DNA of 64,000 nt from DASRDR01 sp035550795 (GTDB taxonomy: Bacteria > Methylomirabilota > Methylomirabilia > Rokubacteriales > DASRDR01): assembly GCA_035550795.1 (NCBI GenBank), contig DASZOL010000111.1:98952-162951 (forward strand). The letters run 5' to 3'. Below are positions 32,625 through 41,118 of this stretch, in pieces. The notes beneath the pieces were generated by a model. The model did not search any database and was not told where the DNA came from. It saw nothing but the letters and a program-made list of their open reading frames with translations. The position numbers and the translations under genes are program-made. Positions within the stretch are counted from its first letter, which is position 1, and each line of letters begins with the position of its first letter.

Positions 32625-32693
32625 GTCCGAGGAGGCGGTCCGGTCCGCAGGCACGTCGGAGGGCTGCCATCCACGATCGAGAGGAGCTTCGGC

Positions 32694-34220
32694 ATGGCGA
32701 CGCATGACCTCCGCGCGAAAGCGCTGATCCTTCACCCGGACGACGACGTCGTCATCGCGAAGGCGCCGATCGGGGTCGGGACCGTTCTCGATCACGCCGG
32801 GGAGCGGATCGAGGTGCAGTGTGACGTTCGCCCCGGCCACAAGATCGCCCGCCGCGCCCGTGCCCGGGGAGAAACGGTCCGTAGGTACGGACAGGTCATC
32901 GGGTTCGCCACGCAGCCGATCGCGCAGGGCGAGCACGTGCACACGCACAATCTCGCCGTCGGGGACTACCAGCGCGACTACCAGGTCGGGGTCGACGTCC
33001 GCCCCGTGGGGTACTACCCGCCCGACCAGATGCGCTACTTCGACGGATTCAAGCGACCGGACGGACGCGTGGGGACGCGGAACTACGTGGCGGTGATCTC
33101 GACCGTCAACTGCTCGGCGAGCGTCTGCCAGTTCGTCCGGGAGCGCTTCCGCGACGTCCAGCGGGACTACCCGCACGTCGACGGCGTCATCGCGATCACC
33201 CACAAGTCGGGATGCGGGACGAAGCTCTTCGGCGAGGACCACGAGGCGCTCATGCGCGTGCTCGGAGGCTATGCGCGCCATCCCAACGTGGCGGCCTATG
33301 TCCTGATCGGGCTCGGGTGCGAGGTCAACCAGACGATCCCGTTCATCGAGCGCCAGCGGCTTGGGCGGCCGCGTGTCCTCTCGATCCAGGAGGCGGGCGG
33401 CGTGCGGAAGACCGTCGAGGCCGGGATCAAGGCGGTGGAGGCGCTCCTGCCTGGCGCCAACGAGGCCCGGCGGACGCCGCAGCCGGTCTCGGAGCTGATC
33501 CTCGCCACGAACTGCGGGGGATCCGACGGCGCGTCCGGGATCACCGCGAACCCTGCGCTCGGCTGGGCGGTGGACGAGCTGGTTCGCTACGGCGGCACCG
33601 GCGTGCTGGCGGAGACCTCGGAGATCTACGGCGCGGAGCACCTCCTCATCCGGCGGGCGGTCAACGAGGGCGTGGCCAAGAAGCTCATCGACCGCTTCAA
33701 GTGGTGGGAGTACTACTGCCGGGTCCTCGGGGCCGAGATGGACAACAACCCGGCCCCCGGCAACAAGGCCGGGGGGCTCACGACGGTGTTCGAGAAGTCC
33801 CTCGGGGGCGTGACCAAGGGAGGGACGACCCCCCTGACGGACGTCTTCCTCTACGGTGAGCCGATCACCACCCGGGGCTTCGTCTTCATGGACACGCCCG
33901 GTCACGACCCCGTGTCGGTCACGGGCCTCGTGGCCGGGGGCGCGAACGTCGTCGTCTTCACGACGGGCCGGGGCTCCGTCTTCGGCTGTCGTCCCGTGCC
34001 CTCCATCAAGCTGGCCACGAACTCGCTGGTCTATCGCCAGATGGAGGAGGACATGGACATCAACTGCGGCGTCATTCTCGAGGGGACGCCGCTCGAGACC
34101 GTGGGGCGGCAGATCTTCGAGGAGGTCGTTGCGGTCGCGTCCGGGAGAAAGACGAAGAGCGAGGCTCAGGGGATCGGGGAGGAGGAGTTCGCACCCTGGA
34201 TCATCGGTCCCGTACTCTGA
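32694..34220 (+). CDS. UxaA/altronate-dehydratase-family protein
   Basis: A 508-residue protein with an N-terminal SAF-like domain (about 1-90, G-E-R-I-E-V-Q-C-D-V-R-P-G-H-K-I-A) and the long UxaA/GarD domain. Motifs are R-P-D-G-R-V-G-T-R-N-Y-V-A-V, a K-S-G-C-G-T Cys, I-G-L-G-C-E-V-N, T-N-C-G-G-S-D, P-G-N-K-A-G-G-L-T-T and R-G-S-V-F-G-C. Homologues are Fe2+-dependent dehydratases of altronate, galactarate or related sugar acids. ATG at 32694 has GAGAGGAG in front. No sugar-acid transport or isomerase gene lies nearby, so the substrate is open. Confidence 0.88.
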   Translation: MATHDLRAKALILHPDDDVVIAKAPIGVGTVLDHAGERIEVQCDVRPGHKIARRARARGETVRRYGQVIGFATQPIAQGEHVHTHNLAVGDYQRDYQVGVDVRPVGYYPPDQMRYFDGFKRPDGRVGTRNYVAVISTVNCSASVCQFVRERFRDVQRDYPHVDGVIAITHKSGCGTKLFGEDHEALMRVLGGYARHPNVAAYVLIGLGCEVNQTIPFIERQRLGRPRVLSIQEAGGVRKTVEAGIKAVEALLPGANEARRTPQPVSELILATNCGGSDGASGITANPALGWAVDELVRYGGTGVLAETSEIYGAEHLLIRRAVNEGVAKKLIDRFKWWEYYCRVLGAEMDNNPAPGNKAGGLTTVFEKSLGGVTKGGTTPLTDVFLYGEPITTRGFVFMDTPGHDPVSVTGLVAGGANVVVFTTGRGSVFGCRPVPSIKLATNSLVYRQMEEDMDINCGVILEGTPLETVGRQIFEEVVAVASGRKTKSEAQGIGEEEFAPWIIGPVL

Positions 34221-34307
34221 GCCTCCGCCAGGGGAACGGCAGCAGACCCGCCCTTCCGGGTTACCGGGAGGGCCTCGGCATCTCCAAACGCCGGCGCGGA
34301 GGGGGGC

Positions 34308-34508
34308 ATGGGGCGACGGTCCTATAGCGGGGAGAAGTGGCGCAAGGAGCAGGCCCGGCGGGCCAAGCGCGACGCGAAAGCCGAGAAGAAGCGCGAGGGC
34401 TCGAAGGAGGGCGAGGCCGGGGGCGGCCCGCCGATCGACTGGGATGCGATGGTCGGTGGGCCGGAAGCGCAGCCGGCTCCCGAGCCAGACGACGAGCGGA
34501 GGGAGTAG
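34308..34508 (+). CDS. Small charged hypothetical protein
   Basis: A 66-residue protein: a basic N-terminal half rich in Lys/Arg (W-R-K-E-Q-A-R-R-A-K-R-D-A-K-A-E-K-K-R) and an acidic, Pro-rich tail ending D-D-E-R-R-E. GGAGGGGGGC lies right before the ATG, a strong ribosome site, and codon use matches neighbours. The segment P-P-I-D-W-D-A-M-V suggests a short linear motif. Fold is probably a helix plus disorder. Function unknown. It ends six bases before the convergent trkA stop. Confidence 0.6.
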   Translation: MGRRSYSGEKWRKEQARRAKRDAKAEKKREGSKEGEAGGGPPIDWDAMVGGPEAQPAPEPDDERRE

Positions 34509-34514
34509 GGCGGC

Positions 34515-35861
34515 CTACAGCCCGAACAGCTGTTCGACGACGGAGATCGCCCGCGGCAAGGCGAGCAGGATCACGTGGTCGCCCACCGCGAGCACAAGCT
34601 CGGGGTCCGCCGCAAGCATCTGATCGCCGCGGACCACTGCGCCGACCAGCGCCTCGCCCGGGAGGCCGAGCCCCTCGATCGACCGGCCCGCGGCCGGCGT
34701 CTCCTGCTGTACCACCAGCTCTATGGTCTCCGCCTCGCTCTCCGGCAGCTCGAACACGGAGACCACCCGCCCGCCGCGTACGTACTTCAGGATGACGCTG
34801 GCCGTGAGCAGGCGCGGGCTGATCGCCGCGTCGATCCCGAGCGAGCCGACGAGCGGGATGAGGTCCTGGCGCTTGAACAGCGCGACGGCCTTCTTCGCGC
34901 CGTGACGCTTGCCGAGGAGCGCGGCCAGCAGGTTCGTGGGATCGTCGTCGGTCAGCGCTGCGACGGCGTCGGCCGAGCCGATGTCCTCGTCCACGAGCAG
35001 CTTGATGTCCGTGCCATCGCCGTGGACCACCCGGGCGTGGGTGAGCTCTCGCGTCAGCTCGTCGTAGCGGGCCCGGGTCCGCTCCAGCACGGTCACCGTG
35101 ATCTCGTCGTTTTCGAGCGCCCGCGCGACCTCCAGGCCGATGCGGCCGCCGCCGATGACGAACACCTGTCGCGTTGCCGCCGCGGTCCGACCCATGAGGA
35201 CGAGGATGTCCGGGATCACGTCCCGGCGCGACACGACGTACACGTGGTCCTCGGCCGCCAGCACGGTGTCCGCGGTGGGCACGATGAGGCGCTCGCCTCG
35301 AGCGATGCCGACGACCCGGAAGGGGGCAGACGCCTGGACCGAACGGAGGTCGCGGAGGCGGCGGTTCACGACCGGAGCCCTCGAGCCTACCTTGACGCCC
35401 AGGAGCTGGACGCGCCCCTCGGCGAAGTCGGCCACCTCGGCGGCTCCGGTGGTCTTGATGACGCGCAGGATCTCCTCCGCGACGACCTGGGTCGGATTGA
35501 TCAGGAGATCGATCCCGAGGACCTTGCCGCCGGCCAGGATGGGGTGCTCACCGAGCTCGATGTCGCGGACCCGCGCAATCTTGGTCGCCACGCCGTACTG
35601 GTGGGCGATGGCGCACGCCACGATGTTGACCTCGTCCACGTCGGCCACCGCGATCACCATCGCGGCGTCCCGGACGCCCGCCGCCTCGAGCGCGCGTGGC
35701 GACGAGCCGTCCGCCTCGATGGCGCGGACGCGCAGGGTCTCCTCGAGGCGCCGCACGACCTCGGGCTGACGCTCGATGACGACGATCTCGTGCGCTTCGT
35801 GGGATAGGCGCGCGGCGATGTGATAGCCGACCTCGCCCGCGCCGATCACGATGATTCGCAT
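34515..35861 (-). CDS. trkA: Trk potassium transporter regulatory subunit TrkA
   Basis: A 448-residue cytoplasmic protein with two tandem RCK units (TrkA_N plus TrkA_C). The first Rossmann motif is I-V-I-G-A-G-E-V-G-Y-H (4-14), the second V-F-V-I-G-G-G-R-I-G-L-E-V-A (about 233-246); each is followed by a TrkA_C beta-alpha domain. TrkA binds NAD(H)/ATP and gates the TrkH/TrkG K+ channel. No trkH is in the window. The ATG is at 35861, with a divergent AlkP-type gene across a 186-base gap. Confidence 0.93.
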   Translation of the reverse strand: MRIIVIGAGEVGYHIAARLSHEAHEIVVIERQPEVVRRLEETLRVRAIEADGSSPRALEAAGVRDAAMVIAVADVDEVNIVACAIAHQYGVATKIARVRDIELGEHPILAGGKVLGIDLLINPTQVVAEEILRVIKTTGAAEVADFAEGRVQLLGVKVGSRAPVVNRRLRDLRSVQASAPFRVVGIARGERLIVPTADTVLAAEDHVYVVSRRDVIPDILVLMGRTAAATRQVFVIGGGRIGLEVARALENDEITVTVLERTRARYDELTRELTHARVVHGDGTDIKLLVDEDIGSADAVAALTDDDPTNLLAALLGKRHGAKKAVALFKRQDLIPLVGSLGIDAAISPRLLTASVILKYVRGGRVVSVFELPESEAETIELVVQQETPAAGRSIEGLGLPGEALVGAVVRGDQMLAADPELVLAVGDHVILLALPRAISVVEQLFGL

Positions 35862-36047
35862 GTGTCTACAGGTGCAGCCGGTGCCGGGGCGCCCGGCTCA
35901 CGGCCCGCCAACCTGAGCGCCGTACGGAGTCGACGCATGGGACTCCCGCTGTTCCCGCGTGGTCATGATTGGAACGTAGCAGAGACGCTCGGACCCGCGC
36001 AAGGCACTCGTTGCCCCCGGGATGATGCGACCGTAGGATCGGAGCCA

Positions 36048-37760
36048 ATGGTCCGACCCGTCCGCTGGTGGTCTCGCCCCGCCCGCGTCGGCCCGGCGCT
36101 GATGGATCTGCTTGCCCGGTGGGCCCGGATGCCGCCGGCCCCGGAGGCGCCGGCCCGCCGCTTCATCGTGGTCCAGATCTGCGGATGCTCGCACCAGATG
36201 CTCGGCGAGGCGATGAGGCGGAGGTACGTGCCGACCCTGGCACGGCTGCTCCGCGGTGACGCCCTTCGCCTCCACTCGATCCCGTCCGGCCTGCCCACCT
36301 CGACGCCGGCGTTTCAGGCGGGGCTGATGTACGGAGGCCCGGTCGACGTCCCGGCCTTCGAGTTCCTCGACAAGCGGACAGGCACCTACCGGTGGTTTCC
36401 GCGACCCTGGGACGCGGCCGCCGTGGAGGCCGCCCACGCCCACCCGGGGCAGGGGATCGTTCGCGGGGGGCGAACCTACGGCTGCGTGTTCGGGGGTGGC
36501 GCCGATGACACGGTCCTGACCTTTGCCCACCTCCTTCGGCCCCACGCGTTCTGGGGCCGGGTCGGCTTCCGAGCCTGGGTGGTGCCGTGCGTGATCCTCG
36601 CCTGGCTCGTCGCGAAGATGTCGGTGGTCACGCTGTGGGAGCTGCTGGACTGGCTGGGCCGGGCGCTCCGGAGCTTCAGCCTGGGGCGGCGCGTGACATC
36701 GTTCCGCCAGGCGGTGACGCGCCTGCTCGTTGGTGGCTGGCTCCGCGAGCTCATCACGCTGGGAGTGACGGTCGACCTCTACGCGGGCGTGCCGGCGCTC
36801 TACGTGAACTTCGTGGACTACGACGTGGCCGCCCACGACCTGGGGCCCCGCCACGCGGCCGCGATGCGAGCGCTCCGGGGGGTGGACCGAAGCATCGGCC
36901 GCCTCGTGCGAGTGATTCGCCGGGTCCCGGAGCACGGCTACGATCTCTTCATCCTCTCCGATCACGGGCAGATCCGCTCGGTCCGGTTCCGCGACGTGGC
37001 AGGGGAGACCTCGGTGGCCGGAGCGATCCTCGGCTGCTTCGGGCACGACGGGACGGTGCGGCCGGACTCATCGCGCGCGCCGGCAACGTCCACCGCGGAC
37101 GGGACCGACGTCGTTCCCCTCATGCCGCTCTGGCCCTTCACCCGCGGATGGCAGCGGAACCTCGCCGTCGTCGAGCGTCCCGTTCGGGAGCGCAACGCCG
37201 TCTGGGCCGGGGGACTCTGCATCGTCCCGGCGGGTCCCAACGTCAACGTCTATCTGATGTACACGAAGGAGCGCGTGCTGGCGGAGGAGATCGAGTCTCG
37301 CTACCCCGGAGCCCTCGATCGCCTCTCCCGACACGCCGCGATCGGCTTCGTCCTGGCGCGAGATGCCCGGGGACCCGTGTGCTACTATCGGGGCGGTGTG
37401 CATCGGCTTCCCCCGCCGCCAGGCCCCACCGGCTTCCCCCTGTTCGATCGGCCCGACCGCGACATCGTCGTGCGCAGCCTGCAGGACCTCCTGAGCATGC
37501 CGTCGAGCGGAGACGTGATCCTCTACGGGCACTACGCGGCCGCGGGCTGCGTCACCTTCCTCGACGAGCGCGGGAGCCATGCCGGACCGTCCGAGGCCGA
37601 GCTGTACGCGTTCGTGGCGGCGCCCTCACACATCGCCTTCGACTTCCGCGCCGTGACGTGCGCCCGCGACCTTCACCCGCTGTTCGCGCGGTACCACGGG
37701 AAAGGCCCAGGAGCGGTCGCGGAGGGATTCGCAGGGTCTCCCGGGGCGGCCCGTGGCTGA
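36048..37760 (+). CDS. AlkP-superfamily membrane phosphodiesterase-like protein
   Basis: A 570-residue protein. The alkaline-phosphatase-superfamily core shows I-V-V-Q-I-C-G-C-S-H (first metal loop), S-T-P-A-F-Q-A-G-L-M-Y-G (nucleophile region), N-F-V-D-Y-D-V-A-A-H-D and I-L-S-D-H-G-Q (metal Asp/His). A hydrophobic segment at about 175-200 (W-V-V-P-C-V-I-L-A-W-L-V-A-K) forms one or two membrane helices in the middle. In related proteins the first loop reads Q-I-D-G; here the metal Asp is Cys45. ATG at 36048 has GGAG close by; a longer frame upstream overlaps trkA's promoter region and lacks homology. It overlaps the Nudix gene by eight bases. Confidence 0.8.
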   Translation: MVRPVRWWSRPARVGPALMDLLARWARMPPAPEAPARRFIVVQICGCSHQMLGEAMRRRYVPTLARLLRGDALRLHSIPSGLPTSTPAFQAGLMYGGPVDVPAFEFLDKRTGTYRWFPRPWDAAAVEAAHAHPGQGIVRGGRTYGCVFGGGADDTVLTFAHLLRPHAFWGRVGFRAWVVPCVILAWLVAKMSVVTLWELLDWLGRALRSFSLGRRVTSFRQAVTRLLVGGWLRELITLGVTVDLYAGVPALYVNFVDYDVAAHDLGPRHAAAMRALRGVDRSIGRLVRVIRRVPEHGYDLFILSDHGQIRSVRFRDVAGETSVAGAILGCFGHDGTVRPDSSRAPATSTADGTDVVPLMPLWPFTRGWQRNLAVVERPVRERNAVWAGGLCIVPAGPNVNVYLMYTKERVLAEEIESRYPGALDRLSRHAAIGFVLARDARGPVCYYRGGVHRLPPPPGPTGFPLFDRPDRDIVVRSLQDLLSMPSSGDVILYGHYAAAGCVTFLDERGSHAGPSEAELYAFVAAPSHIAFDFRAVTCARDLHPLFARYHGKGPGAVAEGFAGSPGAARG

Positions 37761-38283
37761 GCGCGACCTCAGTCCGAACACCCTGCGGTTCTGCCCGCTC
37801 TGCGGGGCGGCCGTCGTCCGGCGCGTCGTGGCCAGGGACATGCGCGAGCACCCCGTGTGCAGCGAGTGCGGCTTCGTGTGCTACCTCCACCCGAAGATCG
37901 TCGCCGTGACCATCCCCGTGCGCGACGGGCGCGTGCTCCTCGCCCGCCGCGCGATCGAGCCCGCCCACGGTCTGTGGACCTTCCCGGGGGGGTACGTGGA
38001 CTGGGGGGAGAGCGTGGCCGAGGCCGCGCGACGCGAGATGCGCGAGGAGGTGGGGCTCGACCTCGATCCGGCAGGCCTGGTCGGGATCTACTCGTACCCG
38101 GGCGCGCCGGTCGTGATCGTCGTGTACCACGTCACGGTTCCCGACGGCCTGGACGCCGAGGCCGACGCGCACGAGGTGAGCGAGACAGGCTACTTCGCTC
38201 GTGATGAGGTCCCGTGGGAGGCGCTCGCGTTTCGCAGCACTCGCGAGGCGCTCGAGGACTGGTTCCGGCGCCCGGGTGTATAG
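37753..38283 (+). CDS. Nudix hydrolase with N-terminal zinc ribbon (NADH-pyrophosphatase-like)
   Basis: A 176-residue protein. The zinc ribbon has C-P-L-C and C-S-E-C (two CxxC knuckles). The Nudix box G-G-Y-V-D-W-G-E-S-V then A-R-R-E-M-R-E-E-V-G-L fits Gx5Ex7REUxEExGU exactly. The pattern resembles small NudC-like or YfcD-type members. Substrate unknown; NADH or ADP-ribose-like compounds are typical. The GTG start overlaps the stop of the AlkP-type gene, so translation is coupled. Confidence 0.9.
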   Translation: MAERDLSPNTLRFCPLCGAAVVRRVVARDMREHPVCSECGFVCYLHPKIVAVTIPVRDGRVLLARRAIEPAHGLWTFPGGYVDWGESVAEAARREMREEVGLDLDPAGLVGIYSYPGAPVVIVVYHVTVPDGLDAEADAHEVSETGYFARDEVPWEALAFRSTREALEDWFRRPGV

Positions 38284-38284
38284 T
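38279..38284 (+). promoter_or_regulatory. Candidate -10 (TATAGT) for the Tyr/Pro-rich protein gene
   Basis: TATAGT overlaps the Nudix stop codon. A transcription start near 38291 would leave a leader with GGTGGAGGGC before the GTG at 38327, supporting that GTG over the ATG at 38297. Confidence 0.35.
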
Positions 38285-38326
38285 GTGCCTGGCGCGATGC
38301 TCAACCCGTGCCGGTGGAGGGCAACC

Positions 38327-39001
38327 GTGAGCCGATGGGGAATCCGGACCGCGACGATCGCGTTGATGGGCCTCCTGGTGGTGCCTGCCCTCGCCGCGGC
38401 CGCCCCGGGACAGCGGCTGGCCGGGACTGGATCGCGCGGCCCCGCAGTCCACGGAAAGTCGAGTTGGGGTCCTCGGTGGCACAGCCGGTCCGGCCACCAC
38501 CGGTCGGGCCATGGGCACGGCGGCCACCATGGCTGGCACGGGTCCAGCTGGTGCTGCGGAGGCTTTGCCTTCGGGGTGGGAGTGGGCGCGCTCTTCACGG
38601 CGCCTTGGTGGGCGTACCCGCGCGTCTACGCGCCTCCGGCGTACCCCGTCTATCCGGCATATCCCGCCTATTCCGGGTATCCCGCCTATCCGGCTGGGTA
38701 TCCCGGCTACGCGGTTCCCGCCTATCCGTCGCCGCCGCCGGCGCCCCCTCCTGGGCCCGCCGCGCCGGTCTCTCCGGGCTCGATGGCACCGACGCCGGAG
38801 CCTCTGTCCTCGGAGCCGGTGCCCCCCGCGGCGGCCCAGGGGGGAGCGGCGCCAGCGAGCCCCGGCGCCGCCGCTCCGCCGCCGCCCGCGGCCGGCTGCG
38901 AGACCGTCACCGTCGCCGGCCACTGGGAGATGCGCGTGTTCTCGGACGGTCAGCGCTCGACGGTCTGGATTCCGACCACCACGCGGTCAGTCTGCCGCTA
39001 G
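38327..39001 (+). CDS. Secreted Tyr/Pro/Ala-rich low-complexity protein
   Basis: A 224-residue protein with a signal peptide (S-R-W-G-I-R-T-A-T-I-A-L-M-G-L-L-V-V-P-A-L-A-A-A-A). The mature part has an H/G/S-rich stretch, a C-C-G-G-F short hydrophobic segment, about 30 residues of Y-P-x-Y-P-x repeats, and a Pro/Ala/Ser-rich tail. It ends in a conserved-looking domain (A-G-C-E-T-V-T-V-A-G-H-W-E). The last part resembles exported proteins of unknown function with a terminal V-x-G-x-W/Y-E motif. GTG at 38327 is preferred over ATG at 38297 because of the ribosome site and signal-peptide length. A surface or outer-membrane location is likely. Confidence 0.7.
   Translation: MSRWGIRTATIALMGLLVVPALAAAAPGQRLAGTGSRGPAVHGKSSWGPRWHSRSGHHRSGHGHGGHHGWHGSSWCCGGFAFGVGVGALFTAPWWAYPRVYAPPAYPVYPAYPAYSGYPAYPAGYPGYAVPAYPSPPPAPPPGPAAPVSPGSMAPTPEPLSSEPVPPAAAQGGAAPASPGAAAPPPPAAGCETVTVAGHWEMRVFSDGQRSTVWIPTTTRSVCR
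38642..38728 (+). repeat. Short degenerate tandem repeats coding Tyr-Pro units
   Basis: Several copies of a 6- to 12-base unit around TATCCCGCC/TATCCGGC encode the Y-P-A-Y-P-A-Y run. Copies differ at third positions, so it is a coding repeat under selection or an old expansion. Confidence 0.6.
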
Positions 39002-39122
39002 GCCTCTTGTCAGTGGACCGGGTGGGACTCGATGAGCCCCGCCAACGTTCCGCCTGACCCGCCCGCCCCGCTTGCCGACCCGCCTCGCGTCTCGCCGCGC
39101 GGCCTCGAGGGGGGAATCCCGG

Positions 39123-39749
39123 GTGGTCGTGGCTCGCTCGGCCACCTTCCGCTTCACCCCGCGGGAATGGCGCGCACTGCTCGCGCTCCGGACTCCCGCG
39201 GGCGTCCAGCGCGCGCTGGACGCCATGCCCTATCACCTCGCCGGGACGGTCTGGTCTCCACGCCGGGTCCTGCAGGCGCGTACCGCGCACTGCCTGGAGG
39301 GCGCGATCTTCGCCGCGACGGCGCTCCGGGCGCACGGCTTCCCTCCGCTCCTCCTGGACCTTGAGGCCATTCAGGATACCGACCACGTCGTGGCCGTGTT
39401 TCGCGTCGATGGCCGCTGGGGGGCGATCGCCAAGTCCAACTTCGCGGGCCTCCGGTACCGCGAGCCCGTCTACCGCGACCTGCGCGAGCTCGTCATGAGC
39501 TACTTCGACGGCTACATGAACCTCCGCGGCGAGCGGACGCTCAGGGCGTACTCCCCGCCCGTGAACCTCGCCCGCTTCGATCGAAGCCGCCCTGGCTGGA
39601 TGACGGCATCGGACGACCTCTGGTGGGTCGCCGAGCATCTGGCGGCGATCCCGCATCGCGCCCTGCTGACTCCGGGGATGATCCGCCGCCTCTCGACCGT
39701 GGACCGCCGCTCGCGCATTGCGGCACTCGTCGGCTACCAGGCCGACTGA
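39123..39749 (+). CDS. Transglutaminase-like cysteine-peptidase-fold hypothetical protein
   Basis: A 208-residue protein. The Cys in T-A-H-C-L-E-G-A-I-F-A-A-T-A-L-R-A-H-G, His in T-D-H-V-V-A-V-F-R and an acidic residue after R-W-G-A-I-A-K-S-N-F fit the order Cys-His-Asp of transglutaminase-like folds. The family function is unassigned. GTG at 39123 has GAGGGGGG eight bases upstream; a TTG at 39072 would be the longest frame but has no ribosome site. It lies alone upstream of the MFS gene. Confidence 0.65.
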   Translation: MVVARSATFRFTPREWRALLALRTPAGVQRALDAMPYHLAGTVWSPRRVLQARTAHCLEGAIFAATALRAHGFPPLLLDLEAIQDTDHVVAVFRVDGRWGAIAKSNFAGLRYREPVYRDLRELVMSYFDGYMNLRGERTLRAYSPPVNLARFDRSRPGWMTASDDLWWVAEHLAAIPHRALLTPGMIRRLSTVDRRSRIAALVGYQAD

Positions 39750-39821
39750 CGCGCGCGGCGGCCAGGTCGCGCCTTGCCGCGCCGCTGGACGAGGCGGGTC
39801 CGCCGAGGGCATCCTGCCGAG

Positions 39822-41045
39822 GTGAAGAGGGCAGCGTACGCGAGCGTGCTGCGCGAGCCGCGCTGGGCCGCTCTCGCGACCTCGTTTCTCATGGTCGTGC
39901 TCGTGCAGGGCGTCACGAACAGCTTCTCTGTCTTCCTCCTGCCGCTGAGCGAGGACCTCGGCGGACTCCGGAGCGTGGCCGCGGCCGCCTTCTCGGCCCA
40001 CAACCTCGTCGTGGGTCTGGTGGCGACGGTGGTCGACCGTTCCATGGAGCGGTACGGCGAGCGACCGATCCTCGCCTCCGGCGCGCTGGTCCTCGGTGCC
40101 GGGATGGGACTCGCGGGGACGGCGGGCTCCGCCGTGGAGCTGCTCCTCTGGTTCGGTGTGGTCGCCGGCGCCGGCGCGGGGCTCCTCGGCAGCGTGGCGC
40201 AGACCGTGATGCTCAGCCGGTGGTTCCCGACCGCCCGGGGCACGGTGAACGGGATCGCACTGTCGGGAATGGGGCTCGGGATCTTCCTGTTCGCCCCGCT
40301 GAGCGCGTTTCTCATCGAGCGGGTGGGCTGGCGTGGGTCCTTCGCGATCCTCGGCGCCGGCGTGGCCCTGTTGCTCCTGCCGACTGCCATGCTCGCGCCA
40401 TCGCGGCCTCCCGAGCCGCCTCGCGCCGCTGAGCCAGGATCGAGCGCCCGGCGCGACGAGCGGCTCGGCTCGATCGTCGTGACGGTCCGGTTCTGGTGTT
40501 TCGCGGCCGCCTTCTTCTTCACCCCGGTCTCCAACTTCATGGTCACGACGCATTCGGTCGCCCATCTCGTAGAAGCCGGAGTGGACTCCCGGCGTGCCGC
40601 GGCGGCGTTCGGGGTGGTCGGGCTCTTCTCGGCCGTGGGACGGGTTGCCTTCGGGACCGCCTCGGACCGATGGGGGCGTGTTCCGACGGCGCTCCTGAGC
40701 TACGCGGCGACCGCCGGTGGCACGCTGGCCCTGCTCCTCCTCGAGCCTGGAGCGCCCGGCTGGCTCCTGTGGGCGTACGTGCTGCCGTTCGGCCTGACGC
40801 TCGGCGCGCGCGGTCCCATCGTCGCCGCGCTGACGGCTGAGCTGTATCGCGGCCGGAACTACGGCGCGGTTCTCGGGCTCATCACCTTCGGAAACCGCCT
40901 GGGATCGGCCCTGGGCCCCTGGCTCGGGGGGGCGATCCACGACCTCACGGGGAGCTATCGGGCCGCGTTCGCGGTCTCGATCGCGGCGCTCTCCGTGGCG
41001 GCGGGGGCGTTCGCCGCGGCCGGCCGCATCCGGCCGCGCGGCTGA
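39822..41045 (+). CDS. MFS transporter
   Basis: A 407-residue inner-membrane protein with 12 predicted helices in two halves joined by a polar loop (P-S-R-P-P-E-P-P-R-A-A-E). Helix 1-2 shows G-V-T-N-S-F-S-V-F-L-L-P-L, and G-x-x-S-D-R-W-G-R-V appears after helix 8, typical of oxalate/formate or monocarboxylate-type MFS (OFA family). Substrate unknown. GTG start at 39822 with a GAGGGC box 12 bases away. The gene ends convergent to the HD-domain gene; the 73-base gap is GC-rich with no strong hairpin. Confidence 0.85.
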   Translation: MKRAAYASVLREPRWAALATSFLMVVLVQGVTNSFSVFLLPLSEDLGGLRSVAAAAFSAHNLVVGLVATVVDRSMERYGERPILASGALVLGAGMGLAGTAGSAVELLLWFGVVAGAGAGLLGSVAQTVMLSRWFPTARGTVNGIALSGMGLGIFLFAPLSAFLIERVGWRGSFAILGAGVALLLLPTAMLAPSRPPEPPRAAEPGSSARRDERLGSIVVTVRFWCFAAAFFFTPVSNFMVTTHSVAHLVEAGVDSRRAAAAFGVVGLFSAVGRVAFGTASDRWGRVPTALLSYAATAGGTLALLLLEPGAPGWLLWAYVLPFGLTLGARGPIVAALTAELYRGRNYGAVLGLITFGNRLGSALGPWLGGAIHDLTGSYRAAFAVSIAALSVAAGAFAAAGRIRPRG

Positions 41046-41118
41046 GATCGGCAGGGCGCCTGCGGCACGGCCGGCCGGAGCCGGCGGCGTTCAGCGGGCG
41101 ATGGGATTGGGCCGCGGC

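Noticed and set aside
38642..38728. CRISPR-like repeat array
   Set aside because: Repeat units are 6-12 bases, without spacers, and code for a Tyr-Pro run.
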